64,000 nt of DNA, from assembly GCF_003350005.1 (NCBI RefSeq), contig NZ_QLKS01000002.1, forward strand, positions 1-64,000, in the 5' to 3' direction. The position numbers and the translations under genes were made by a program. How positions within the stretch are numbered: position 1 is the first letter of the stretch; every line of letters starts with the position of its first letter. The notes under the pieces were generated by a model. It saw only the letters and a program-made list of their open reading frames with translations. It did no database searches and was not told where the DNA came from. The stretch is from Psychrobacter proteolyticus (lineage in GTDB: Bacteria; Pseudomonadota; Gammaproteobacteria; Pseudomonadales; Moraxellaceae). Positions 48,860-57,152 of the stretch are shown here, in pieces.

Positions 48860-49011
48860 GGTTAACGTATCCAAGCACTAAGAAGACAGGTGCTAAGAAG
48901 AAAGTTACTGAAAATAAAGTTACTGAAAATAAAGTTACTGAAAATAAAGTTACTGAAAAAGTTACTGAAAAAGGTGTCACTGAAAACATAACTGCTAAGA
49001 ATAACGTTTAA
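48860..49011 (+). pseudogene. Displaced Lys-rich repeat tail of the tonB-like gene
   Basis: In the -1 frame the sequence after the tonB-like stop reads PSTKKTGAKK, then KVTEN repeats, ending at TAA 49009-49011. AACGTA occurs at 48850-48855 and 48864-48869. Deleting 14 bp between them joins this tail in frame to the tonB-like protein. The repeats are 15-bp units AAAGTTACTGAAAAT, four copies plus a partial one (48901-48972). Confidence 0.55.
48901..48972. repeat. 15-bp tandem repeat (KVTEN codons)
   Basis: Four copies of AAAGTTACTGAAAAT (the fourth ends AAA), then a 12-bp partial copy. The period is a multiple of three, consistent with coding origin. Confidence 0.9.
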
Positions 49012-49076
49012 CGCACCATTTTTATCATTACAGATACCCAAGTTCATAACACACCGCTATAAAATAAAGAGTCAGT

Positions 49077-49952
49077 ATGGAATTTTTAGGTTTTACCGTA
49101 GATGTCGCTACCTTAACGAGCAACGCCCTAGAGCTAGTCATTAAAGTCGCTTTAGCAATACTTATATTTATCATTGGACGTTGGCTTGCCAAAAAAGCAG
49201 TCGCTTTTTCCGATCGATTGATGACGCGCAGCCATCTGGACGAGACAGTTGCTAGCTTTCTAAGTCGTCTATTGTATGGCGTGCTACTGGTTGTGGTAAT
49301 GTTAGCTGCACTTAGCAAAGTCGGTGTACAGACTACTTCGGTCGTCGCAATCTTAGGTGGTGCCGCTGTTGCCGTTGGTTTGTCACTAAAAGACCAGCTA
49401 TCAAATTTTGCCGCTGGTATTATGATTGTGACGTTTCGCCCGTTTGTACGCGGTGATTATGTACAGATTAGTAGCTACACAGGTACAGTGACTGAGATTA
49501 CCTTGGTTAATACCCATCTGACGACCATTAACAATCACGATATCATCATTCCCAATAGCGATATTACGACTTCACCTGTGGTCAATTATACAGCGCTACC
49601 AAATCGTCGCGTCGATATTACTGTCGGCATTGGCTACGATGCTGATATCAAAACAGCTAAAGACCTGATGTTAAGTCTGGCAAGAAACAATCCATTGGCT
49701 TTCACTGATCCTGAGCCTATCGTGCGAGTGACCAATCTAGGTGACAACTCAGTAGATCTTACCCTAAACGTTTGGACAACCAATGCCGACTGGTGGTCGA
49801 TGCAATGCGAGCTACTAGAGCAATTCAAGCAAGCTCTAGATGATGAAAAGATTGAGATTCCATTCCCGCAGCGCAGTGTCCATGTTAAAGGCTTAGATCA
49901 TATGATCAACCAAATGGGTCAAGCGCAAAAGTTGCCACTATCTAAAGATTGA
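49077..49952 (+). CDS. Small-conductance mechanosensitive channel, MscS family
   Basis: The 291-residue inner-membrane channel opens under membrane tension to release solutes on osmotic downshock. Three helices (about 15-37, 60-82, 86-115) include the Gly/Ala-rich pore helix VAILGGAAVAVGLSLKDQLSN (about 92-112). The beta domain (FVRGDYVQISSYTGTVTEI) and C-terminal alpha/beta domain follow. It is a close length match to E. coli MscS (286). AAAGAG lies upstream of ATG 49077. It is downstream of the tonB-like gene, probably separately expressed. Confidence 0.94.
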   Translation: MEFLGFTVDVATLTSNALELVIKVALAILIFIIGRWLAKKAVAFSDRLMTRSHLDETVASFLSRLLYGVLLVVVMLAALSKVGVQTTSVVAILGGAAVAVGLSLKDQLSNFAAGIMIVTFRPFVRGDYVQISSYTGTVTEITLVNTHLTTINNHDIIIPNSDITTSPVVNYTALPNRRVDITVGIGYDADIKTAKDLMLSLARNNPLAFTDPEPIVRVTNLGDNSVDLTLNVWTTNADWWSMQCELLEQFKQALDDEKIEIPFPQRSVHVKGLDHMINQMGQAQKLPLSKD

Positions 49953-50001
49953 TTGATAGCTGCTTAATAGTTAAAAGACTGTTTAATAAAGCAGTGCTAG
50001 T

Positions 50002-50601
50002 TTAGACATAAGGGTTTGGTAGGTTTAGACCTGCCAAAATCTCAATTTCAAAGTACTCCATCTCATCTTGTTCAGCTTGTCCGAGCTCATGATCAAAACC
50101 CAGTAGGTGTAGCACGCCATGCACTAGCAAATGGCTAATGTGCTGCGCCACTATTTTGTCCTGTTCAGCCGCTTCACGTACCATCACTTCATGACAGATA
50201 ATTAGCTCTCCAAGAGGCAATGTTGGCATCAGCTCAATGATGGCTGCAGGTAATTCGCTTGGATAAGACAAAATATTGGTCGCATAGTCTTTACCACGTG
50301 CTTCTAGATTTAAAGCACGGCCTTCGACCTCATCAGTGATATACATATCTAGTGTTTTAGACTTTTCTTGCCACAGCTCAGGATCGATATCTGCAAAATA
50401 GGGTAGGGTCAGACCATTATCAATACGACCGTCTATATAATCTAAAGTCGCCATCATGACTGATAGTAAATGCTCGCGATTATAAAAAGTATCTAATATT
50501 TCATCATCAATACTGTCGGTCGCACTGATATCAAGTGCTGCTAAGCTGGCATGATTACTAGCAATCTTGTCATCGAAATTAGTATTGTCAGGTTGGCTCA
50601 T
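50002..50601 (-). CDS. ybeY: Endoribonuclease YbeY
   Basis: This zinc-dependent single-strand endoribonuclease is needed for 16S rRNA 3' end maturation and ribosome quality control. The metal motif HGVLHLLGFDHE (H-x3-H-x5-H) lies near residues 166-177. The 199 residues include an acidic N-terminal extension of about 40 residues beyond E. coli YbeY (155). AGGA lies seven bases before ATG 50601. Its usual partner phoH/ybeZ lies upstream on the same strand, but 312 bp away rather than adjacent. Confidence 0.93.
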   Translation of the reverse strand: MSQPDNTNFDDKIASNHASLAALDISATDSIDDEILDTFYNREHLLSVMMATLDYIDGRIDNGLTLPYFADIDPELWQEKSKTLDMYITDEVEGRALNLEARGKDYATNILSYPSELPAAIIELMPTLPLGELIICHEVMVREAAEQDKIVAQHISHLLVHGVLHLLGFDHELGQAEQDEMEYFEIEILAGLNLPNPYV

Positions 50602-50913
50602 ATTGCTGTCCTTTTTATTATAAATGTGTTTCTAACGCTGCAGCGTCTACGTTGCTTATTTGCCAGTTTTTTACCATAAAAGTAGCTTGATTACTGTTTT
50701 TCATTGCTAAATTTTTGGCCAATAAATAGAGGCCCATGTATAAAATGTATAGAGGCTACTATAGCTAAGTTGCTGGTAGGCGACTAGTAGTGAATATGCT
50801 AAATTCAATAAACTACCGGTAAGAAAAAACCGGACTACTTTGAGTAATCCGGTTTTCTTACGCAATATAAATGCTTATAGCAAATGATTGTAATTCAGTG
50901 ATTAGCTTGATTA
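50602..50913. other. phoH-ybeY intergenic region
   Basis: It contains a terminator-like hairpin near 50824 and presumably the ybeY promoter. No gene is seen. Confidence 0.45.
50824..50860. terminator. Terminator downstream of phoH
   Basis: AAAACCGGACTAC pairs with GTAATCCGGTTTT (one mismatch) around TTTGA, with A/T runs on both sides. For phoH on the minus strand it ends the transcript before ybeY. Confidence 0.85.
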
Positions 50914-52020
50914 TTAAAGATTGGCTGCTGCATTAGCGACGGCTTGTCTACGCTCTTGTTCTTTAATACGTTCAAACTTACGTTTTTCTTCTAAAGCCAT
51001 CTGCTCCTCATCATACACGTCATATGCCTCGACGATTTGTTGTACCAATTGATGGCGTACCACATCTTTTGAGTCAAACTTTGTGATATGAATCTCTTCG
51101 ATATCTTTTAGAATATCCATCGCTTGCGCCAAGCCTGATTTGTGACCACGTGGCAAATCTACCTGAGTAACGTCACCAGTGATGACAGCACGTGAGCCAA
51201 AGCCCAAACGCGTCAAAAACATTTTCATCTGTTCAGGCGTGGTATTTTGCGCTTCATCCAAAATGACAAACGAGTTATTGAGTGTGCGACCGCGCATGTA
51301 GGCAAGAGGTGCGATTTCAATAATTTGCTTTTCAATCATCTTGCCAACTTTTTCAACGCCGATCATCTCATAGAGTGCGTCATATAATGGGCGTAAGTAA
51401 GGATCAATTTTTTGGGTCAGATCACCTGGTAAGAAGCCTAATTTTTCGCCAGCTTCTACTGCTGGACGCACTAGCAAAATACGTTCGATTTCATTACGTT
51501 CAAGCATATCTACGGCACAAGCCACTGCTAGATAGGTCTTGCCAGTACCAGCAGGGCCAATGCCAAATGAGACGTCTGAGTTCAGGACATTTTGGACATA
51601 GGTCTGCTGATTGCCACCGCGAGGAATGATACGGCCCTTACGTGTGCGTAAGCTAACAGGTGTAAACTCGTGAGCTGACTCCAAGTTTTCTTCATTGTCT
51701 GCATTGTCCTTTGCCTTTTGCTCATCCGCTGCTATATCTTCATCACGAGAGATGCTCGATTGGATGATGAGGTGTAGCTCTTCTGCACTGATGTCTTTAG
51801 TATTCTGTGCTTCATCTACCATTTTGTAGATAATACGTTCACCGCGTTCGACATTAGTCACATCGCCACTCAGACAAAAATCGCCTTGGCGCTGAATGAT
51901 TTTAATATCGAGGCGTTTTTGGATATATTTCATGTGATTGTTGTATTCACCCAGCACGGTTTTTAGCTGTGCTGGAGTCAGTGATTCAAACTTAATACGG
52001 CGGCTCATGGAATCAGTCAA
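50914..52020 (-). CDS. phoH: PhoH-like ATPase (YbeZ)
   Basis: The 368-residue protein has an N-terminal KH-like segment (about 1-85) and a PhoH P-loop domain. Walker A is GPAGTGKTYLAVA (about 157-169), RPAVEAGEKLGFLPGDL follows, and Walker B/DEAQ is SFVILDEAQNTTP. It works with YbeY in rRNA processing. The start is TTG 52020: AAGGA lies seven bases upstream, whereas the ATG at 52008 is too far from it. The residues after the ATPase domain are charged and helical (EKRKFERIKEQERRQAV). Confidence 0.94.
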   Translation of the reverse strand: MTDSMSRRIKFESLTPAQLKTVLGEYNNHMKYIQKRLDIKIIQRQGDFCLSGDVTNVERGERIIYKMVDEAQNTKDISAEELHLIIQSSISRDEDIAADEQKAKDNADNEENLESAHEFTPVSLRTRKGRIIPRGGNQQTYVQNVLNSDVSFGIGPAGTGKTYLAVACAVDMLERNEIERILLVRPAVEAGEKLGFLPGDLTQKIDPYLRPLYDALYEMIGVEKVGKMIEKQIIEIAPLAYMRGRTLNNSFVILDEAQNTTPEQMKMFLTRLGFGSRAVITGDVTQVDLPRGHKSGLAQAMDILKDIEEIHITKFDSKDVVRHQLVQQIVEAYDVYDEEQMALEEKRKFERIKEQERRQAVANAAANL

Positions 52021-52558
52021 GCGATTATCCTTTTATTGTGTACCCGACGCTATGATTTGGTTTTAATTGCGTGGCGGGTTGCAGAGATAAAATAGTTAGT
52101 GGAATTACAGTGTTTAGGTGATACAAAGATTGTAGATGATAAAAATGACGGCGATATTATTTTTGTTATTGTGGAAGGTGGTAAATGAAAGTAATGAAAG
52201 TCTTGCCTTCATTATGGTAGAGAATTTTTAAATTTCAAGCCATACATCAGGTAGATAGCGCTGTTTTTGTATGCGGATTGCAACTGCTACAGCGATTTTC
52301 TATAGATCGATTTGATATTGCTATCAGTTCTATATAATTCATCGCTGCCCATCGTATGATAGCGCTTTAATTAGATTAAGATATTTGAGTTTTATAAATA
52401 TAAATCTCGTTTATGATGAGAGTAAAGAAACGATTTGTCTACGGTTAAGACCACGGCAGAATAGACAATTTGTGGTAATCTATGGGCGATACCATAGTTT
52501 GCTGCAACCCATCTAATAGCAGCAGCGACATGATAAAAATTATAATAGGAAAATAACG
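52021..52558. other. Intergenic region between divergent phoH and ubiH
   Basis: No gene is seen. Short hairpins such as CTATGG/CCATAG (about 52480-52497) and GCTGC/GCAGC lie in the ubiH leader. AGGA about ten bases before ATG 52559 is the ubiH ribosome-binding site. Confidence 0.4.
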
Positions 52559-53866
52559 ATGCAAGATACTGATTCACATTTATTCAATTCTGAAAGCATA
52601 CCTAAAAACAAAGAAGCGATAACTGACCAGCAAGTGCTTATCGCAGGTGGTGGTCATGTTGGTTTGTCCTTTGCATTGCTATTGGCCCATCACGGTATTG
52701 CGAGCACCTTATTAGAAAAAAACAGCTATCCAACCATCAGTCCAACGGATGACAGTACTCGCAGCCATTATTTAGACAGTCGCAATACGGCGTTATCACG
52801 GCGCACGGTACAGATATATCAAGAGATTGGACTGTGGGATGAATTACAGAGCCATGCCTGTCGTATCGATGCCGTACAGATTAGTGAGCAAGGCAGCTTT
52901 GGGCGCGCGCAGCTGAATAAAGCAGAAGAGCGTGTTGAGTCATTTGGACAAGTCATCGAAAACGCTTGGCTGGGGCGTAAGCTTTTATTAGCCGCGCAGC
53001 AAGAGCCACTAATTACCTTGATAGATAATGCCAATGTGACAACGGTCCAGCAGCAGGCCGATAGTGTGACGCTTAGCTTTAATTACAATGATGAAGCCGA
53101 AAACGAGCAGCAGCTACAAGCTAGCGTATTAGTCGCTTGTGATGGGCGTGATTCTACAGTACGCCAATTACTAGATATCGGTACAACTACGTATGACTAT
53201 CAGCAAACGGCCATCGTCGGCGTAGTAGAGACAGATACGCCACACGAGCATGCAGCGATTGAGCGTTTTAGTCCAGCTGGCCCACTTGCTGTGCTCCCAC
53301 TGACCGATCCAGAGGGCAATGGTAATGATGAGTTTCAACAAGGCTACAGACGCTCTGTCGTATGGGTATGCCCAACAGGTGAAGAAACCAGGTATTTAGA
53401 AGACGACGCCCATTTCTTGCAGACCCTACAGCAAGCCTTTGGTCAACGCGCTGGCAAGTTCATCGCTGCTGGTCGCCGCGGCGCTTATCCATTGACCCGC
53501 GTACTAGCGGATAAGCAAGTAGAAGGGCGCTGCGTCATTATGGGCAATGCCGCTCATACCTTACACCCTGTCGCCGGTCAAGGCTTTAATCTCTGTATGC
53601 GAGATGCCCATGTATTGGCGCAAATGCTAAGTGCACAAGTACTCAAAGGCGCAGATATCAGTGATGCACAGTTATTAAAACGTTATGAGAAAGCACGTCA
53701 AACCGACCAGAAGCGAGTGATTCGTTTTTGTGATGCGGTAGTACACGGCTTCACGCATCCTAACCCAGCGATTAAACTGGCAAGAAATATGGCGTTGTTA
53801 GCCTTTGATAAATTGCCAAATATCAAGCCACTAGTTGCAACCTATGCGATGGGTCTAAAGTCATAG
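52559..53866 (+). CDS. ubiH: 2-octaprenyl-6-methoxyphenol hydroxylase
   Basis: The 435-residue FAD monooxygenase hydroxylates the ubiquinone ring. The FAD dinucleotide fold is VLIAGGGHVGLSFALLLAHHG (about 26-46), split here as GGGHVG, with the acidic end LLEK. The second FAD motif is MGNAAHTLHPVAGQGFNL (about 333-350). GNAA rather than GDAA is the UbiH form, which favours this name over UbiF/UbiI. The N-terminal 20 residues are a polar extension. It is followed by a paralogue in the same orientation, so the two probably act successively in the aerobic pathway. Confidence 0.88.
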   Translation: MQDTDSHLFNSESIPKNKEAITDQQVLIAGGGHVGLSFALLLAHHGIASTLLEKNSYPTISPTDDSTRSHYLDSRNTALSRRTVQIYQEIGLWDELQSHACRIDAVQISEQGSFGRAQLNKAEERVESFGQVIENAWLGRKLLLAAQQEPLITLIDNANVTTVQQQADSVTLSFNYNDEAENEQQLQASVLVACDGRDSTVRQLLDIGTTTYDYQQTAIVGVVETDTPHEHAAIERFSPAGPLAVLPLTDPEGNGNDEFQQGYRRSVVWVCPTGEETRYLEDDAHFLQTLQQAFGQRAGKFIAAGRRGAYPLTRVLADKQVEGRCVIMGNAAHTLHPVAGQGFNLCMRDAHVLAQMLSAQVLKGADISDAQLLKRYEKARQTDQKRVIRFCDAVVHGFTHPNPAIKLARNMALLAFDKLPNIKPLVATYAMGLKS

Positions 53867-54032
53867 TGCTATAGCTAATCCTCTTTAAAAGAGCGACAGC
53901 GTTAACCTCGTTTGAAGTATTGCCTATACATCTGCACTCGGTTGCCTTGTCTCTCTTTTAAACTGAATCAACTAACTGTAATTAAGATTGATAATAAGCA
54001 TTCTAATATTGAGCAATATTGAGAGATACCTT

Positions 54033-55316
54033 ATGAAAAACAACCATACGCTGATTATCGGTAGCGGTATCGTTGGAGCGACGCTTGCTCTAAAGCTGGC
54101 GCAGGATAAAATGCCAGTGACGTTGATTGATGCCCGTCCTGTACGTGATGAATCAGCTTGGCAAGATGTACTTAGCAAACGTGATGCACGTGTCTATGCA
54201 CTTAGTATGGCAAGTATCAATCTGCTTAAAGATATTGGCGCGTGGCAAAAGATTGCTAGCTCTGAGCGTAAGGCTGATTACTCGCAAATGCAGGTATGGC
54301 AGCTAAATGGTATGGGTGAGTTATTATTTGGCGAAAGTGAAGATAGCAGCGCCGAGGATAATAGTAATAAAAATCATGAGCCTACATTATTAGGTAGTAT
54401 GGTAGAGCCTGCTGTTATGGAGTACGCATTATGGCAACGCTTGCAAGAAGCTGATGTTAGTGACTATCTGACTCTCATCGCTGGTCATAAAGTTGTTGAT
54501 ATGGATTGGCTAGGGGCACAGCAAGGCTACCGTGTAACTCTGGATAGTGGCGAGGCGATTGATGCGCGTCTCTTAGTTGGTGCTGATGGTCGCGGTTCAT
54601 TTGTCCGTCAGCAAGCAGGGATTGGCGTAGATACGTTAGATTATAATCAAACCGCAATTTGCTGTGCGATTCAGACTGAGAAACCGCATCAGGCAACTGC
54701 ACGCCAAGCTATGCTACCGACGGGTACACTGGCACTATTGCCATTAGCAGATATAACCGATGCTGATAAGACAAATCCGCAGCATTGGCAGTCGATCGTA
54801 TGGACACTGCCACGCAATCAAGCATTGGCATTGATAGAGGAAGAAGATCGTTTTATTGCTGATAAGTTAGCAGCTGCCAGCAATTACGAGTTGGGTGCGA
54901 TTAATCAGATTGAGTCTATCGCTAGTTTTCCATTAGCGGCTCAGCAAGCGAAAAGCTACGTCGCTGACAATTTAGTGCTGATCGGTGATGCTGCTCATGG
55001 CGTACATCCGCTGGCGGGTCAAGGATTGAACCTCGGTATGCTGGATGTGCAAGTATTATGTGAGCAGTTAACGCATGATTTTGCCCGTAGTGGTGGTATG
55101 CTTTGGGGTAGCAATCAAACGCTACGTCATTATGAGCGTTCGCGCCGTCCGCATAATAGCCTAATGATGCACAGCTTTTCTGCCCTTAATTGGCTATTTG
55201 CAGGGTCGCTTGCACAAATGCGCCCTGTGCAGCAGATACGTAATGAGGGTATGTACCGAGTCAGTAAAATCAAGCCGTTAATGCGCTTGTTTGCTAAGCA
55301 GGCGAGTGGGGTTTAG
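54033..55316 (+). CDS. ubiI: UbiH/UbiF/UbiI family FAD monooxygenase (UbiI/UbiF type)
   Basis: The 427-residue paralogue of the preceding hydroxylase begins LIIGSGIVGATLALKLAQ, with the second FAD motif IGDAAHGVHPLAGQGLNLGM (split around residues 313-332). The GDAAH form and the MLD continuation fit UbiI or UbiF better than UbiH; which ring carbon it hydroxylates cannot be read from sequence. I chose ATG 54033 (GAGAG upstream); an upstream TTG at 53988 would add a non-homologous hydrophobic leader. A 166-bp gap separates it from ubiH. An acidic/Asn insertion at about 105-120 is lineage-type. Confidence 0.85.
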   Translation: MKNNHTLIIGSGIVGATLALKLAQDKMPVTLIDARPVRDESAWQDVLSKRDARVYALSMASINLLKDIGAWQKIASSERKADYSQMQVWQLNGMGELLFGESEDSSAEDNSNKNHEPTLLGSMVEPAVMEYALWQRLQEADVSDYLTLIAGHKVVDMDWLGAQQGYRVTLDSGEAIDARLLVGADGRGSFVRQQAGIGVDTLDYNQTAICCAIQTEKPHQATARQAMLPTGTLALLPLADITDADKTNPQHWQSIVWTLPRNQALALIEEEDRFIADKLAAASNYELGAINQIESIASFPLAAQQAKSYVADNLVLIGDAAHGVHPLAGQGLNLGMLDVQVLCEQLTHDFARSGGMLWGSNQTLRHYERSRRPHNSLMMHSFSALNWLFAGSLAQMRPVQQIRNEGMYRVSKIKPLMRLFAKQASGV

Positions 55317-55342
55317 GGTTTTGACTCAGGGATAAGTAAAGT

Positions 55343-56065
55343 ATGAAAGTTAAATTACTAGAATTCGCGACGCTTACAGTGAGTGCGTTAGCAATGATAG
55401 GCTGTCAAACGCCCACTCAAGAATCTGAGTTGTATAATCAAGCAGGTCAAACCATCAGTATGCCTACTATTTCCATTAATTTGGATAGCGACGGTGATGG
55501 TGTGCTTAGTTCGTTAGATGAATGTCCTGAAACGCCAAATCATACGGTAGTCGATGTGAAAGGTTGTACAGTAATAATTGAGGGAGGTGATGCACTTGAA
55601 ATGGAGTTTAATGGGTTCTTTCCACTCATGAGCAGCCAGTTAGCTGATATTTACGATGTTGAGTTTGAAAAAATTGAAGAAAAACTCAGTGAGTATCCAG
55701 AAGCCACAGTGTTTATTTTTGGTCATGTTGCATCAAGTGAAATGAATGAGGATGTTTTAGCAACCTTTGGATTTGAGTCCTTGCCTCGTAATCGAGCGCT
55801 TATCGTCAAAAACATGCTGGTATTAGACCATGGTATTGCTGCCGAGCGTATCCATACTTATGACTGCTCAAATAAAATTTTAGCTATAGATACAGAGTCT
55901 ATAGACCGTAACTTTAAAGCACTTAATCTCAAAAATATTGAATCAAACCAGAGCCGTGTAACCTTAAGGGCAAGCTCTGAAGTAAGTGACTTGAATGACC
56001 TCAAATATATATCCTATTCACGAATGTATGGTGAGTATGCAAAGCAGTGTGAGTCGTTTGAGTAA
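55343..56065 (+). CDS. OmpA-like outer-membrane lipoprotein with calcium-binding TSP3 repeat
   Basis: The 240-residue protein has a signal peptide with lipobox LAMIGC (Cys 21), so it is probably lipidated. DSDGDGVLSSLDECPETP (about 49-66) is a thrombospondin type 3 repeat that binds calcium in related OmpA proteins. The following domain (about 85-215) has the OmpA-C pattern (IFGHVASSE, LPRNRALIVKNML, AAERIHTYDC), though the peptidoglycan-binding Asp/Arg motif is poorly conserved. It starts 26 bp after the hydroxylase stop, which suggests shared transcription, but the function is likely unrelated. A role as an envelope tether is inference. Confidence 0.8.
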   Translation: MKVKLLEFATLTVSALAMIGCQTPTQESELYNQAGQTISMPTISINLDSDGDGVLSSLDECPETPNHTVVDVKGCTVIIEGGDALEMEFNGFFPLMSSQLADIYDVEFEKIEEKLSEYPEATVFIFGHVASSEMNEDVLATFGFESLPRNRALIVKNMLVLDHGIAAERIHTYDCSNKILAIDTESIDRNFKALNLKNIESNQSRVTLRASSEVSDLNDLKYISYSRMYGEYAKQCESFE

Positions 56066-56103
56066 CGATATGAATAATCATTAATTATCATCAAAAGCTA
56101 TAC

Positions 56104-57015
56104 CTACCCAAGTGCCGAGAAAAACACCATTAGTACTGGCGAGACAATGTTAATTAGGAAGCCAAAGCTAATCGCTAGTGGCACGACTTTTAGACCACCT
56201 GACTGCTGAATGATAGGCAAGGTAAAGTCTAAGCTGGTCGCGCCGCCAAGTCCAACCGCGGCGGAAGGGTATTTGCGCATAAATACCGGAATAAAGATTA
56301 ACGCAAAGAATTCACGTACCAAGTCATTAAACAACGCGACACTGCCCCAGACCGCGCCATAAGCATCCGTCATGACAATCGCTGATAGCGAGTACCAACC
56401 AAATCCTGACGATAGTGCTAAGCCTTTCGTCCATGACACATCCGTAAATAGTAGCGCGAAAATAAGCCCGCCTGCCAATACCGCTAGCGTAAAGATGACA
56501 CTCATTTCTACGCCGCGTTTATTGAGCAACACTTCTTTTAAAGTGATGCCCGAGCCTTTTAAGCCTATACCGACCAGTAATATCAAAATCATCAGCATGA
56601 CGGTCATAGAGTTTTCAGGCGGCATATAATCAGCAGGCAAGAAATAGCCAATCACCATTCCAATTACCACACAAACCACTTGCGCCAAGCTACCTCGAAT
56701 ACTCACCCGATGCTCTTTAGATTTTACGCTTGGTTTTTTGGCATGCCATGGACGCAGGTGATCGAACAATATCAGCGCAAATAAACCTGTGCCAATTGTC
56801 AGTACTGATAATACAGTGACATACAGCGCAATTTCACCCAGCTGATTACCTAGACCTTCTACCTGAGATAGCTCAATACCGATCAACGCTAGGATGATAA
56901 ATACCAAGTATGATAGACCTTTGTCGGCCACTTTCGTCATAGTAGGGTTAGAGGGAATGGCAAAGCCAATAAACATTGGCATTAATACCAGAACAAGGGT
57001 GATTAGGCTTTGCAT
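56104..57015 (-). CDS. lysO: LysO family (DUF340) lysine/amino-acid exporter
   Basis: The 303-residue membrane protein has about eight helices. E. coli LysO (YbjE) exports L-lysine and thialysine. Recognisable segments are the first helix pair, LSSGFGWYSLSAIVMTDAYG (about 200-219), and ATSLDFTLPIIQQSGG near the C-terminus, both hallmarks of DUF340. A charged loop (KKPSVKSKEHRVSIRG) separates the two halves. It is convergent to the OmpA-like gene. A LysE/ArgO-type exporter gene lies at the end of the window. Confidence 0.88.
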   Translation of the reverse strand: MQSLITLVLVLMPMFIGFAIPSNPTMTKVADKGLSYLVFIILALIGIELSQVEGLGNQLGEIALYVTVLSVLTIGTGLFALILFDHLRPWHAKKPSVKSKEHRVSIRGSLAQVVCVVIGMVIGYFLPADYMPPENSMTVMLMILILLVGIGLKGSGITLKEVLLNKRGVEMSVIFTLAVLAGGLIFALLFTDVSWTKGLALSSGFGWYSLSAIVMTDAYGAVWGSVALFNDLVREFFALIFIPVFMRKYPSAAVGLGGATSLDFTLPIIQQSGGLKVVPLAISFGFLINIVSPVLMVFFSALG

Positions 57016-57152
57016 GATGACGGGCTCGCAGCATTTTTAATAAGGCGTTTTTAAGAAGCTGAAGATTGTACCACAACATCGAAATAATACTGAAAATATG
57101 CTATTTAGCAAATATAGGTTTATTGTTTTTAGCTTACAGGCTCAAATGTCAG

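Noticed and set aside
48777..49047. Minus-strand frames with repeated FSVTL/SNFIF-type hydrophobic peptides
   Set aside because: They are the reverse complement of the KVTEN-coding tandem repeat. The hydrophobicity is an artefact of the AT-rich repeat, and there is no start context.
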